Part shown: piece by piece, positions 1-5,048 of the stretch
Layout of the letters: each line of letters opens with the position of its first letter
Position numbering within the stretch: the stretch's first letter is position 1
Source: Pseudomonadota bacterium
GTDB taxonomy: Bacteria > Pseudomonadota > Gammaproteobacteria > Burkholderiales > Burkholderiaceae_B
NCBI GenBank assembly: GCA_021793875.1
Contig: JAJYRX010000117.1
Location: 1 to 5,048 of the forward strand
DNA: 5,048 bases
Reading direction: 5' to 3'
The notes under the pieces: generated by a model
Told to the model about the DNA's origin: nothing
Database searches by the model: none
What the model saw: the letters and a program-made list of their open reading frames with translations, nothing else
Translations under genes and position numbers: made by a program

Positions 1-84
1 AACGCCTGCAGCCCCAGCGACAGAATACGTTAGCAAGCCTATTGCAACGGCTGCCATTGCCGCCTTGAACCTTGGCAAATACAT
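1..84 (-). CDS. N-terminus of exported protein, possibly DsbC-like disulfide isomerase (partial)
   Basis: Only the first 28 codons are in the window; the gene continues past base 1. The ATG at 84-82 is supported by an AGGAG Shine-Dalgarno sequence at 95-91, six bases upstream. The visible peptide begins MYLPRFKAAMAAVAIGLL and runs on to SVAGAAGV: a short positive n-region (R5, K7), a hydrophobic core, and a small-residue end with possible AxA-type cleavage around residues 23-26. This is a convincing Sec signal peptide, so the product is probably periplasmic. It starts 23 nt after the UbiH-type gene on the same strand and is likely in the same operon. From memory, Burkholderiales often carry dsbC (thiol:disulfide interchange protein) beside this UbiH-family gene, so DsbC is the best guess. 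No CxxC or catalytic domain is visible, so the identity is inference from neighbourhood only; the existence of the gene is much surer. Confidence 0.7.
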   Translation of the reverse strand, partial: MYLPRFKAAMAAVAIGLLTYSVAGAAGV

Positions 85-90
85 ATAAAA

Positions 91-95
91 CTCCT
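91..95 (-). promoter_or_regulatory. Shine-Dalgarno site of the exported-protein gene
   Basis: The minus strand reads AGGAG here, six bases before the ATG at 84-82. It fixes that ATG as the start of the partial gene and shows that the reading frame is translated, although only 28 codons are visible. Confidence 0.75.
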
Positions 96-107
96 GCTAC
101 AACAACT

Positions 108-1271
108 TTAGTTTGCGCCTGTAATAAGCGCACGTTTTAAAAATGGCAAACGGTTGGCTATATGCATACCGGCGTTTCTTAACACCATTGCAGGAACTGA
201 CCCTACGTTAAACAGCGTATGCAAACCATGTGTTACGGCGCGCATAGCAAAAATAGGTTCGGCCCTTAACCTTGCATAACGTTCTAAAACCCTGGAGTCG
301 CCGGCCTTACGCCACGGCTCTTTGGAAGAAACCGTACTTATAAGATCGCTCACATCGCCCAGGCCCAGGTTTAAACCCTGACCCGCCAAAGGGTGGACAC
401 GATGCGCTGCATCTCCCACCAGTGCTATTTTGTTGGTAAACATTGCGGTTTTTTCAAAGGTGAGTGGAAAACCATAAACCTGACTACGTACCTGCATTGC
501 TCCAACACGTGCACCTGCAATGGCCTGCAATTTTTGCTCCAAATTTTGCTTACGTGTATTGTCCGGCATTGCCATTAGCTCGTTTGCCTCGTGATCAGGC
601 ATAGACCAGACCATAGACATTTGGTTCCCTTGACTTGTATTTGATAAGGGCAGCAAAGCAAGCACTGTTTTATCGGTAAACCACTGTAGCGCAATATTTT
701 GGTGCGGTAGGTGGGTTGTAAGGTGCGTAACTACACCCGTATGACCGTATAACTTCTGATTATGATAAATGCCGCTGGCGGCTCGTACTGAAGACTTCGC
801 ACCATCGGCACCAACCAGAAGCTCAAACGTTATTTCGCGACCCGAATCAGTTATTAAGCTACCATTTTTTAACTCAGAAAACTTTTCTTCTACCCAATTA
901 ACACCAAACACCTGCAAAGCCTGATGCAACGCCCGCTCAATTTCACCAGACTCTATTATCCAGGCTAGAGCAGGCTGAGATGCCTGCCATGCGTGCAAAT
1001 TTATAACACCGTCAGTATCGCCATACACCTCCATGGCATCTACTGCTGTTATGCGATTGGAGTCCATTAATGACCAGACACCAAGGCTAGACAGAAATTT
1101 TTTGCTAGATGGTGACAATGCATAAACCCTGGGGTGCCAATTATCGCCGGGGTTAGACTCAGGAGCTATACGAGGACCTATAAGGGTTACATTAAAACCA
1201 GCCTTGCGAAAGCCAAGAGCCGATGCCAAGCCAGCTATTCCAGTACCGCAAACAACTATAGAGTCAGGCAT
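108..1271 (-). CDS. UbiH/UbiF/COQ6-family FAD-dependent hydroxylase
   Basis: This 387-residue flavoprotein belongs to the aromatic hydroxylase family whose members hydroxylate the ubiquinone ring precursor using FAD, NAD(P)H and O2, usually at the inner membrane face. It has the N-terminal Rossmann motif GxGxxG (G9, G11, G14), the DG motif GADGAKSS at 154-161, and the GDAAH motif at 286-290. The last runs into HPLAGQGLNLGLGD at 293-306, the UbiH/COQ6 signature. Length is normal for the family (about 380-410). The ATG at 1271 follows AGGAG at 1282-1278 by six bases. The gene lies 9 nt after mltA and 23 nt before an exported-protein gene, so it is probably mid-operon. Which ring position it attacks (C1, C5 or C6; UbiH, UbiF, UbiI, UbiL or UbiM) cannot be told from motifs, since the subfamilies share them and differ in regiospecificity. 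I therefore give no symbol. The family is confident, the ubiquinone role likely. Confidence 0.93.
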   Translation of the reverse strand: MPDSIVVCGTGIAGLASALGFRKAGFNVTLIGPRIAPESNPGDNWHPRVYALSPSSKKFLSSLGVWSLMDSNRITAVDAMEVYGDTDGVINLHAWQASQPALAWIIESGEIERALHQALQVFGVNWVEEKFSELKNGSLITDSGREITFELLVGADGAKSSVRAASGIYHNQKLYGHTGVVTHLTTHLPHQNIALQWFTDKTVLALLPLSNTSQGNQMSMVWSMPDHEANELMAMPDNTRKQNLEQKLQAIAGARVGAMQVRSQVYGFPLTFEKTAMFTNKIALVGDAAHRVHPLAGQGLNLGLGDVSDLISTVSSKEPWRKAGDSRVLERYARLRAEPIFAMRAVTHGLHTLFNVGSVPAMVLRNAGMHIANRLPFLKRALITGAN

Positions 1272-1277
1272 ATAAAG

Positions 1278-1282
1278 CTCCT
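1278..1282 (-). promoter_or_regulatory. Shine-Dalgarno site of the UbiH-type gene, overlapping the mltA stop
   Basis: The minus strand reads AGGAG at 1282-1278, six bases from the ATG at 1271. The mltA stop codon TAG occupies 1283-1281, so it shares two bases with this site. Ribosomes terminating on mltA would sit on it, which suggests translational coupling of the two genes. Confidence 0.7.
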
Positions 1283-2567
1283 AACGTGCAGAAGGAGCAC
1301 CAGCACCCTTGGGCCAGAGCAGCCACATTTCACCGGCCTGCTTCATACGACCTGCAAGTGCCCCGGCTTCAGGGCCAAAGCCCCAGAAAAAGTCGGCTCT
1401 GGCAGCACCTTTAATAGCTGCCCCGGTGTCTTGGGCAAACACTAGCCTTCGCAAAGGTTTGTTTTCAGCCGGCCAAGTGGTGGCCAAATAAACAGGTGTA
1501 CCTAGCGGCGTAAATTGTGGATCGGCGGCAATAGCACGTTTTTGCGCCAAAGGTATGCCATAAGCACCCTTAGGGCCAAGATCTTCATCAGTTACCGCTT
1601 CTTCTTTAAAGAACACCATGGCCGGATTAGCGTTTAACATTTCCTGCACCCTTGACGGGTTGTTACGTGCCCACTGCTTTATATTCTGCATTGACGCCTG
1701 GCCAAGATTCATTTGACCTTGGTCGGCCAGCCACTGGGCTATAGATTTATAGGGGTGGCCGTTATGGTCTGCATAGGCCAAGCGCAGCATAGAACCATTT
1801 GGCAGTTGAGCACGCCCACTACCCTGTATTTGCAGGAAAAAGGCCTCTACAGGGTCGTCAACCCATACTATTGCGGGTGGCTGGCGGCTTTCTGACTCTG
1901 CTATCTGTTTACGTGTGTCGTAAGGAACAACCTTATTTCCTTCGAGCTTCCCTCGTACACGCTTACCAGCCAGTTCTGGGTATAAAGAACCAAGATCAAT
2001 GGTTAAAAGGTCGGACGGTACTTCGTACAAAGGCCACTGGTAATTTCCACCAGCACTTCTGGAGGCATGCACCAGAGGCTCGTAATAGCCAGTAACCGTG
2101 TTTTTAGCTGGTTTACCCGCAGAGTCAGCTAGGCGCCAAGGCTGAAGGTTACTTTCAATGAACTGACGTATGGAGTCTGCACTAGATGACTCAGACAGCC
2201 CGGACTGTTGTGCTGCGGCACAAACAGGCTGCCACGCACGTGGGTTAGCACGCGCAGGCATATTCATACCACCTGATATAGGGCGCATAAGCCCCTTACA
2301 ATTATTTATAAATGCCTTCCAAACATTGTCCATTGGGTCTTCTGACCACCCTGGTAAGGCACTAAAACTTACGGGTATATATTTACCCTGCAAAGGCCTT
2401 TCAGCAGTTTGTGGTAAAGATGATAGATCGGGCACCTTCAGGGGCTGCAATGATATGTCTTTATCGGCTGCGCCGGTGTCTTTTCCAGAGGGGTCGGTAA
2501 CACTTACTGTGGAACAACCGGCAACTGCAGTAATAGTTGCCAAAGCTATAAATCGAACAATGCTCAT
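1281..2567 (-). CDS. mltA: Membrane-bound lytic murein transglycosylase A (MltA)
   Basis: The 428-residue product is an outer-membrane lipoprotein that cleaves the MurNAc-GlcNAc bond of peptidoglycan, leaving 1,6-anhydro-muropeptides. The N-terminus is a lipoprotein signal with lipobox VAGC and acylated C18; Ser at +2 fits outer-membrane sorting. A low-complexity linker (about 20-60) precedes the MltA domain, with TGYYEP at 159-164, FFLQIQGSG at 243-251 and YADHNGHPYKSI at 265-276. The C-terminal 3D (double-psi barrel) part holds GAYGIPLAQKRAI at 334-346, the DTG with D380 and ADFFWGFG with D392. By family knowledge the aspartate in this last motif is the catalytic acid, so the enzyme looks intact. 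Length is somewhat above E. coli MltA because of the linker and insertions, normal for betaproteobacteria. It starts 6 nt after apaG with no clear Shine-Dalgarno sequence, so it may be translated by reinitiation from apaG. It ends inside the ribosome site of the next gene. Confidence 0.95.
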   Translation of the reverse strand: MSIVRFIALATITAVAGCSTVSVTDPSGKDTGAADKDISLQPLKVPDLSSLPQTAERPLQGKYIPVSFSALPGWSEDPMDNVWKAFINNCKGLMRPISGGMNMPARANPRAWQPVCAAAQQSGLSESSSADSIRQFIESNLQPWRLADSAGKPAKNTVTGYYEPLVHASRSAGGNYQWPLYEVPSDLLTIDLGSLYPELAGKRVRGKLEGNKVVPYDTRKQIAESESRQPPAIVWVDDPVEAFFLQIQGSGRAQLPNGSMLRLAYADHNGHPYKSIAQWLADQGQMNLGQASMQNIKQWARNNPSRVQEMLNANPAMVFFKEEAVTDEDLGPKGAYGIPLAQKRAIAADPQFTPLGTPVYLATTWPAENKPLRRLVFAQDTGAAIKGAARADFFWGFGPEAGALAGRMKQAGEMWLLWPKGAGAPSAR

Positions 2568-2573
2568 AATATT

Positions 2574-2948
2574 TCAATGCAAGGTTTGTGGTGCTGCCAA
2601 TACAAACTCAGGTATTGGTACCTCGAACACCTTTCCGTCTTCAGATGCAAAAACATAACTTCCACGCATACTACCAACTGCCGTATCTAGCTGGCAGTTA
2701 CTGCTGTATTGAAATGTACCGCCCGGAGCTATTAGTGGCTGCTTGCCCACAACCCCCAGACCGCTTACTTTTCTAATGGTTTGCATGGCATCGGCTATTA
2801 TCCAGTGCCTGCTTATTAACTGCGCAGATTGCGTGCCATTATTTGTAATGTGCACAGTATACGAGAAAACGTATATGCCTTTGGAAGGAATCGATTTATT
2901 AGGCTTATGTTCTGATGTTACATATACATGCATGCTATTTGTAGCCAT
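2574..2948 (-). CDS. apaG: ApaG domain protein (Co2+/Mg2+ efflux protein ApaG)
   Basis: This 124-residue protein has the typical ApaG (DUF525) size and fold, a single fibronectin-type beta-sandwich. Recognisable parts are YVFSYTVHITNNG at 26-38, SRHWIIADA at 46-54, the glycine-rich GLGVVGKQPLIAPG at 63-76 (GxGxxG at 63-68), FQYSS at 79-83, and MRGSYVF at 94-100. The biochemical role is not settled: apaG mutants in Salmonella affect Co2+ resistance and Mg2+ efflux (hence the name), and the domain also occurs in eukaryotic FBXO3 and POLDIP2, suggesting protein binding. The ATG at 2948 is preceded by GGTGGA about nine bases upstream, a fair but distant ribosome site; Met6 is a possible alternative start. 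It is the first gene of the minus-strand cluster and diverges from rpe across a 95-bp gap. The position beside mltA and rpe is a familiar Burkholderiales arrangement. There is no sign of truncation. Confidence 0.94.
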   Translation of the reverse strand: MATNSMHVYVTSEHKPNKSIPSKGIYVFSYTVHITNNGTQSAQLISRHWIIADAMQTIRKVSGLGVVGKQPLIAPGGTFQYSSNCQLDTAVGSMRGSYVFASEDGKVFEVPIPEFVLAAPQTLH

Positions 2949-3043
2949 TTAATTTATTCCACCCGTTAAGTTTTCAAAAAGTTATTAACCCTGCAATAAT
3001 GACACATTAACACGCCACTTAATACATTTATTTAATTTTAAAC
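2949..3043. promoter_or_regulatory. Divergent intergenic control region between apaG and rpe
   Basis: These 95 bp, strongly AT-rich, separate the starts of two divergent genes and so should hold both promoters. On the minus strand the best guess for the apaG cluster is TTAATG, 17 bp, TAATAA, which matches consensus poorly. I see no convincing inverted repeat that would act as an operator. The region is certain by position; the exact promoters are not. Confidence 0.55.
2999..3028 (+). promoter_or_regulatory. Candidate sigma-70 promoter for rpe
   Basis: ATGACA at 2999-3004 matches the -35 consensus at five of six positions, and TACATT at 3023-3028 matches the -10 consensus at four of six, with an 18-bp spacer. 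Transcription would start near 3035, leaving only about 9 nt before the rpe ATG. An alternative pair, TTTCAA at 2972-2977 and AATAAT at 2995-3000 with a 17-bp spacer, would give a longer leader. Both are weak calls. Confidence 0.3.
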
Positions 3044-3739
3044 ATGCCTTTTAGCAAACAATACCGAATTGCACCTAGCTTGTTGTCAGCAGACTTTGCC
3101 CGCCTTGGTGAAGAAGTAGTCAATGTTGTCGAGGCCGGAGCCGACTGGATACACCTAGACGTAATGGATAACCATTATGTTCCCAATCTAACCATGGGGC
3201 CAATGGTATGTGCAGCTTTACGGCCACACACACAAGCACCCATAGATGTTCATCTCATGGTTGAACCTGTCGATTCTCTTATTCCACAATTTGCCAAGGC
3301 AGGCGCCAACATAATCAGCTTTCACCCTGAAGCTAGCCGTCACGTAGACCGCACACTAGCCTTAATCCGCGACCACGGGTGTAAGGCTGGGCTAGTATTT
3401 AACCCGGCCACCCCGCTTAGCTGGATGGATTACGTCATGGACAAACTCGATCTAGTTCTGCTTATGTCAGTTAACCCCGGCTTTGGAGGCCAAGCGTTTA
3501 TACCTGCCACCTTACAAAAGCTCGCTCAGGCGCGTAAAAAAATAGACACCTGGATGGCTAATGGTGGTCATAAAATTGCTTTGGAAATTGATGGTGGAGT
3601 AAAGGTAGATAACATTGCTAGCATAGCCGAAGCGGGTGCCGACACCTTTGTTGCCGGCTCAGCAATATTTGGTCAGCCTGATTACAAAAAAGTAATTGAT
3701 GCAATGCGGGCAAAACTTGAATATAATGTGTACACCTAA
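3044..3739 (+). CDS. rpe: Ribulose-phosphate 3-epimerase
   Basis: The 231-residue enzyme interconverts D-ribulose 5-phosphate and D-xylulose 5-phosphate in the pentose phosphate pathway (and in the Calvin cycle, if the organism has one), in the cytoplasm. It is a complete TIM barrel of usual length. IAPSLLSADFARLG at 9-22 is the family start, and WIHLDVMDNHYVPN at 35-48 gives metal ligands H37 and D39. DVHLMV at 68-73 gives H70, MSVNPGFGGQ at 141-150 is the flexible phosphate loop, and EIDGGV at 181-186 gives D183. GSAIF at 205-209 is the C-terminal phosphate-binding turn. By family knowledge D39 and D183 are the acid/base pair, so it should be active. No Shine-Dalgarno sequence is visible before the ATG; the preceding bases are T/A-rich. 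The gene is the first on the plus strand and supplies pentose phosphate, linked to PRPP needed later in tryptophan synthesis. The usual neighbour gph does not follow it. Confidence 0.97.
   Translation: MPFSKQYRIAPSLLSADFARLGEEVVNVVEAGADWIHLDVMDNHYVPNLTMGPMVCAALRPHTQAPIDVHLMVEPVDSLIPQFAKAGANIISFHPEASRHVDRTLALIRDHGCKAGLVFNPATPLSWMDYVMDKLDLVLLMSVNPGFGGQAFIPATLQKLAQARKKIDTWMANGGHKIALEIDGGVKVDNIASIAEAGADTFVAGSAIFGQPDYKKVIDAMRAKLEYNVYT
3722..3735 (+). promoter_or_regulatory. Candidate trp promoter -10 (TATAAT) with adjoining GTGTACAC palindrome
   Basis: A perfect TATAAT at 3722-3727 lies within the last codons of rpe, and predicted transcription would begin near 3734. The best upstream hexamer, TTGATG at 3696-3701, is 20 bp away, longer than ideal, so the -35 is doubtful. 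An 8-bp perfect palindrome GTGTACAC (3728-3735) abuts the -10 and would cover the start site, where a repressor could act. It does not resemble the E. coli TrpR operator. If real, this promoter would make trpL-trpE independent of rpe and give a leader RNA of about 250 nt before trpE. Confidence 0.4.
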
Positions 3740-3770
3740 TTCACTTTTAAATAGTTAAAAACACTTAAAA

Positions 3771-3842
3771 ATGCTTTATTACTGCTATTCCCTGAACATT
3801 ACTGGCGCTTGGTGGCGCTGGTGGCGTTTGTGTTCCGGGTAG
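3771..3842 (+). CDS. trpL: trp operon leader peptide (TrpL)
   Basis: This is a 23-codon reading frame with ATG at 3771 and TAG at 3840-3842; an in-frame TAA at 3756-3758 means no longer version is possible. The peptide starts MLYYCYS and ends GAWWRWWRLCSG. Four of six consecutive codons (3810-3827) are Trp, overwhelmingly unlikely by chance and the hallmark of a trp attenuator. The codons lie between RNA segments 1 and 2 of the leader, and the stop codon overlaps segment 2, exactly where the attenuation model requires. Charged tRNA-Trp shortage should stall ribosomes on these codons and allow transcription into trpE; efficient translation to the stop should favour the terminator. No clear Shine-Dalgarno sequence is seen; the ten bases before ATG are mostly A and T. 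The peptide itself is not expected to have a function. Start site and role are inferred from sequence and position. Confidence 0.9.
   Translation: MLYYCYSLNITGAWWRWWRLCSG
3790..3839 (+). promoter_or_regulatory. trp attenuator segment 1:2 hairpin
   Basis: CCCTGAAC at 3790-3797 (segment 1) can pair with GTTCCGGG at 3832-3839 (segment 2), giving seven of eight pairs with one T-C mismatch. The loop holds all four Trp codons. In the classical model this structure forms when the leader is not translated and keeps segment 2 from rescuing segment 3; a ribosome stalled on the Trp codons would cover segment 1 and break it. Confidence 0.7.
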
Positions 3843-3912
3843 GCGGTAGCTGCTGTACTCATATAGTGTTTTCATATTTGTAAGCTTAGTTTTTTCGCAC
3901 TTAACCCGGAAC
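3832..3912 (+). promoter_or_regulatory. trp antiterminator (segment 2:3)
   Basis: GTTCCGGGT at 3832-3840 is perfectly complementary over 9 bp to ACCCGGAAC at 3904-3912, which is the 5' arm of the terminator plus part of its internal loop. The two structures are mutually exclusive. Segment 2 overlaps the last codons and stop of trpL: a ribosome stalled on the Trp codons leaves it mostly free, and a ribosome at the stop covers it. The 63-nt interval (3841-3903) shows no other strong structure by eye. Confidence 0.8.
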
Positions 3913-3940
3913 TGTAATTACAGGCCGGGTTTTTTGTTTT
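3903..3940 (+). terminator. Rho-independent trp attenuator terminator (segment 3:4)
   Basis: AACCCGG at 3903-3909 pairs with CCGGGTT at 3925-3931 (7 bp). After a small asymmetric internal loop, CTGT at 3912-3915 pairs with ACAG at 3920-3923 around an AATT loop. The hairpin is followed at once by a T-rich tract interrupted by one G (to 3940), the standard intrinsic terminator. It lies 43 bp before trpE and after a Trp-rich leader frame, so it is a conditional attenuator, not the end of rpe. Confidence 0.88.
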
Positions 3941-3951
3941 CTGTCCCGGCC
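3923..3951 (+). promoter_or_regulatory. Possible extra leader hairpin (segment 4:5)
   Basis: GGCCGGG at 3923-3929, which includes most of segment 4, is perfectly complementary to CCCGGCC at 3945-3951. This makes a 7-bp all-GC stem whose 15-nt loop contains the terminator U-tract. It can form only once polymerase has passed the terminator, and it excludes the 3:4 stem. It could help keep read-through RNA out of the terminator fold, or it may be chance in a repeat-rich leader. Confidence 0.4.
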
Positions 3952-3973
3952 GGTTTCAACCAATAATACATTT

Positions 3974-3978
3974 GAGGT
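3974..3978 (+). promoter_or_regulatory. trpE ribosome binding site
   Basis: GAGGT lies four bases before the ATG at 3983. It is the clearest Shine-Dalgarno sequence on the plus strand, in contrast to trpL and rpe, and it sets the trpE start. Confidence 0.7.
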
Positions 3979-3982
3979 CTTT

Positions 3983-5048
3983 ATGACAGAAATTGAATTC
4001 AACGCTCTTGCTGCTCAAGGGTACAACCGCATTCCCATAATTGCGGAAACTTACGCCGATCTTGATACCCCATTGGGCATATATCTTAAATTGGCCCATA
4101 GCGGACCAGAAGGCGGGCGTAACACTTGCCTGCTAGAGTCAGTAGTTGGAGGCGAACGCTTCGGTCGCTACTCTTTTATTGGTCTGCCTTCAAAAACAGT
4201 ACTACGTACTCATGGCAGCATTACAGAAGTAGTGCATATGGGCAAGGTTATAGAAACCCATGAGGGCGATGCACTAGAGTTTATAGAAAACTATCAAAAA
4301 CGCTTCAAGGTTGCCATGCGACCTGGTATGCCACGTTTTGCAGGCGGCTTCGCTGGATACTTTGGATACGACGCAGTACGCCATATAGAACCCAAACTTG
4401 GTGCTGGCCCAAAACCAGTTAACGATGGAACCGCAGCTAATACGCCTGACATAATGCTTATGCAAGTTGACGAGCTTGTAATAGTTGATAATTTAGCCGG
4501 GCGCACATACCTGCTTGTATACGCCGACCCCTCACAACCGGAAAGCTACGTACGCGCCAAGCGCAGAATAAAAGAGCTACGTGAAAAACTACGCACTCCA
4601 GTTACCATTCCATACGCCTATGCCAGTCTGCAAACTGAAGAAGAGCGTAACTTCAGCAAAGAAGACTATCTGAAAGCAGTACAAAAAGCCAAAGAATACA
4701 TAGAAGAAGGCGAAATAATGCAAATACAGGTAGGCCAAGTAATAAACAAGCCATTTAGAGACTCACCACTGTCTTTGTATCGCGCTTTAAGATCTCTAAA
4801 CCCATCGCCTTACATGTACTACTGGAACTTTGACAACTTTCAAGTGGTTGGTTCATCACCAGAAATACTGGTTAGACAGGAAAAAAACACTAGTTCCTCT
4901 GGCGAGGTTACTGAGGTTACCATTAGACCTCTTGCTGGTACGCGTAAGCGCGGTGCAACACCAGAAGAAGACTTGCGTCTTGAAGAAGAGCTTAAAAATG
5001 ATCCCAAAGAATGTGCTGAGCACGTAATGCTAATTGATCTGGCTCGTA
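3983..5048 (+). CDS. trpE: Anthranilate synthase component I (TrpE), 3' end outside window
   Basis: TrpE converts chorismate to anthranilate with ammonia supplied by the TrpG glutaminase, the first committed step of tryptophan synthesis. In this window 355 codons are open to the last base; the family is about 500 residues, so roughly 70% is present and it is cut only by the window edge. The N-terminal regulatory domain has LLES at 50-53, the motif that binds the feedback inhibitor tryptophan, and GGFAGYFGYD at 121-130. The chorismate-binding domain begins near 225 and shows NPSPYMYYW at 273-281, SSPEILVR at 291-298, IRPLAGTRKRG at 314-324 and EHVMLIDLAR at 346-355, where the family continues with ND. 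MQIQVGQV at 246-253 ends in Val where I recall Arg in relatives, a minor oddity. The start ATG follows GAGGT. Expression should be controlled by the trpL attenuator upstream, and enzyme activity by tryptophan through LLES. In relatives trpG, trpD and trpC follow. Confidence 0.96.
   Translation, partial: MTEIEFNALAAQGYNRIPIIAETYADLDTPLGIYLKLAHSGPEGGRNTCLLESVVGGERFGRYSFIGLPSKTVLRTHGSITEVVHMGKVIETHEGDALEFIENYQKRFKVAMRPGMPRFAGGFAGYFGYDAVRHIEPKLGAGPKPVNDGTAANTPDIMLMQVDELVIVDNLAGRTYLLVYADPSQPESYVRAKRRIKELREKLRTPVTIPYAYASLQTEEERNFSKEDYLKAVQKAKEYIEEGEIMQIQVGQVINKPFRDSPLSLYRALRSLNPSPYMYYWNFDNFQVVGSSPEILVRQEKNTSSSGEVTEVTIRPLAGTRKRGATPEEDLRLEEELKNDPKECAEHVMLIDLAR

Noticed and set aside
393..2952. Plus-strand open frames opposite the minus-strand genes (such as 393-578, 1134-1445, 1799-2095, 2170-2658, 2743-2952)
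   Set aside because: They lie antisense to well-recognised genes, resemble no known family, and their peptides are of low-quality composition. They are shadows.
3728..3735. GTGTACAC as a TrpR operator
   Set aside because: It does not match the known E. coli TrpR operator (which contains ACTAGTTAACTAGT), and TrpR is not typical of betaproteobacteria. Kept only as an unexplained palindrome.
3745..3760. Inverted repeat TTTTAA / TTAAAA just after rpe as an rpe terminator
   Set aside because: The stem is 6 bp of A-T pairs only, with no U-tract; it is too weak to be an intrinsic terminator.
3881..3888. TAAGCTTA palindrome followed by a T-run (3890-3895) as a second terminator
   Set aside because: The palindrome has no room for a loop and is AT-rich; no stable hairpin precedes the T-run.
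4274..4506. Minus-strand open frames within trpE (4274-4465, 4294-4506), and a plus-strand frame at 4830-5027
   Set aside because: They overlap the TrpE coding frame, whose motifs are continuous through this region.
1..5048. An undescribed defence, mobile or biosynthetic system
   Set aside because: All coding regions belong to familiar housekeeping families in a familiar order. I see no transposase, integrase, tRNA, repeat array or composition break.

Overview
The window looks like an ordinary core-genome segment of a betaproteobacterium, most likely Burkholderiales and possibly an Alcaligenaceae-type lineage. The evidence is the gene order (apaG, mltA and a UbiH-type monooxygenase on one strand; rpe and trpE diverging on the other) and the betaproteobacterial look of TrpE and ApaG. 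Base composition is moderate and AT-leaning for that order, so I do not name a genus. I see no mobile element, CRISPR array, tRNA or rRNA, and no novel multi-gene system.

Minus-strand half (about 1-2948): a compact, probably co-transcribed cluster reads from right to left. ApaG is followed after 6 nt by lytic transglycosylase MltA, then after 9 nt by a UbiH/COQ6-family FAD hydroxylase. After 23 nt comes the N-terminus of an exported protein that leaves the window at base 1 (perhaps DsbC, by neighbourhood only). The tight spacing suggests translational coupling; the mltA stop codon lies partly inside the Shine-Dalgarno sequence of the hydroxylase gene.

Divergent control region (2949-3043): 95 bp, AT-rich, must hold the promoters for apaG (minus) and rpe (plus); only weak promoter-like hexamers can be seen.

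Plus-strand half: rpe (ribulose-5-phosphate 3-epimerase) is complete. A 243-bp gap separates it from trpE, which runs off the right end after 355 codons. The phosphoglycolate phosphatase gene (gph) often found between rpe and trpE in this order is absent. The gap holds the most interesting feature of the window: a transcription attenuator for the trp operon. It consists of a 23-codon leader peptide gene (trpL, 3771-3842) containing Trp-Trp-Arg-Trp-Trp-Arg, a segment 1:2 hairpin, a 9-bp 2:3 antiterminator and a 3:4 intrinsic terminator with a U-rich tail, followed by a further GC-only segment that can pair with segment 4. Together these predict that trpE and the genes after it are switched on when charged tRNA-Trp is scarce.
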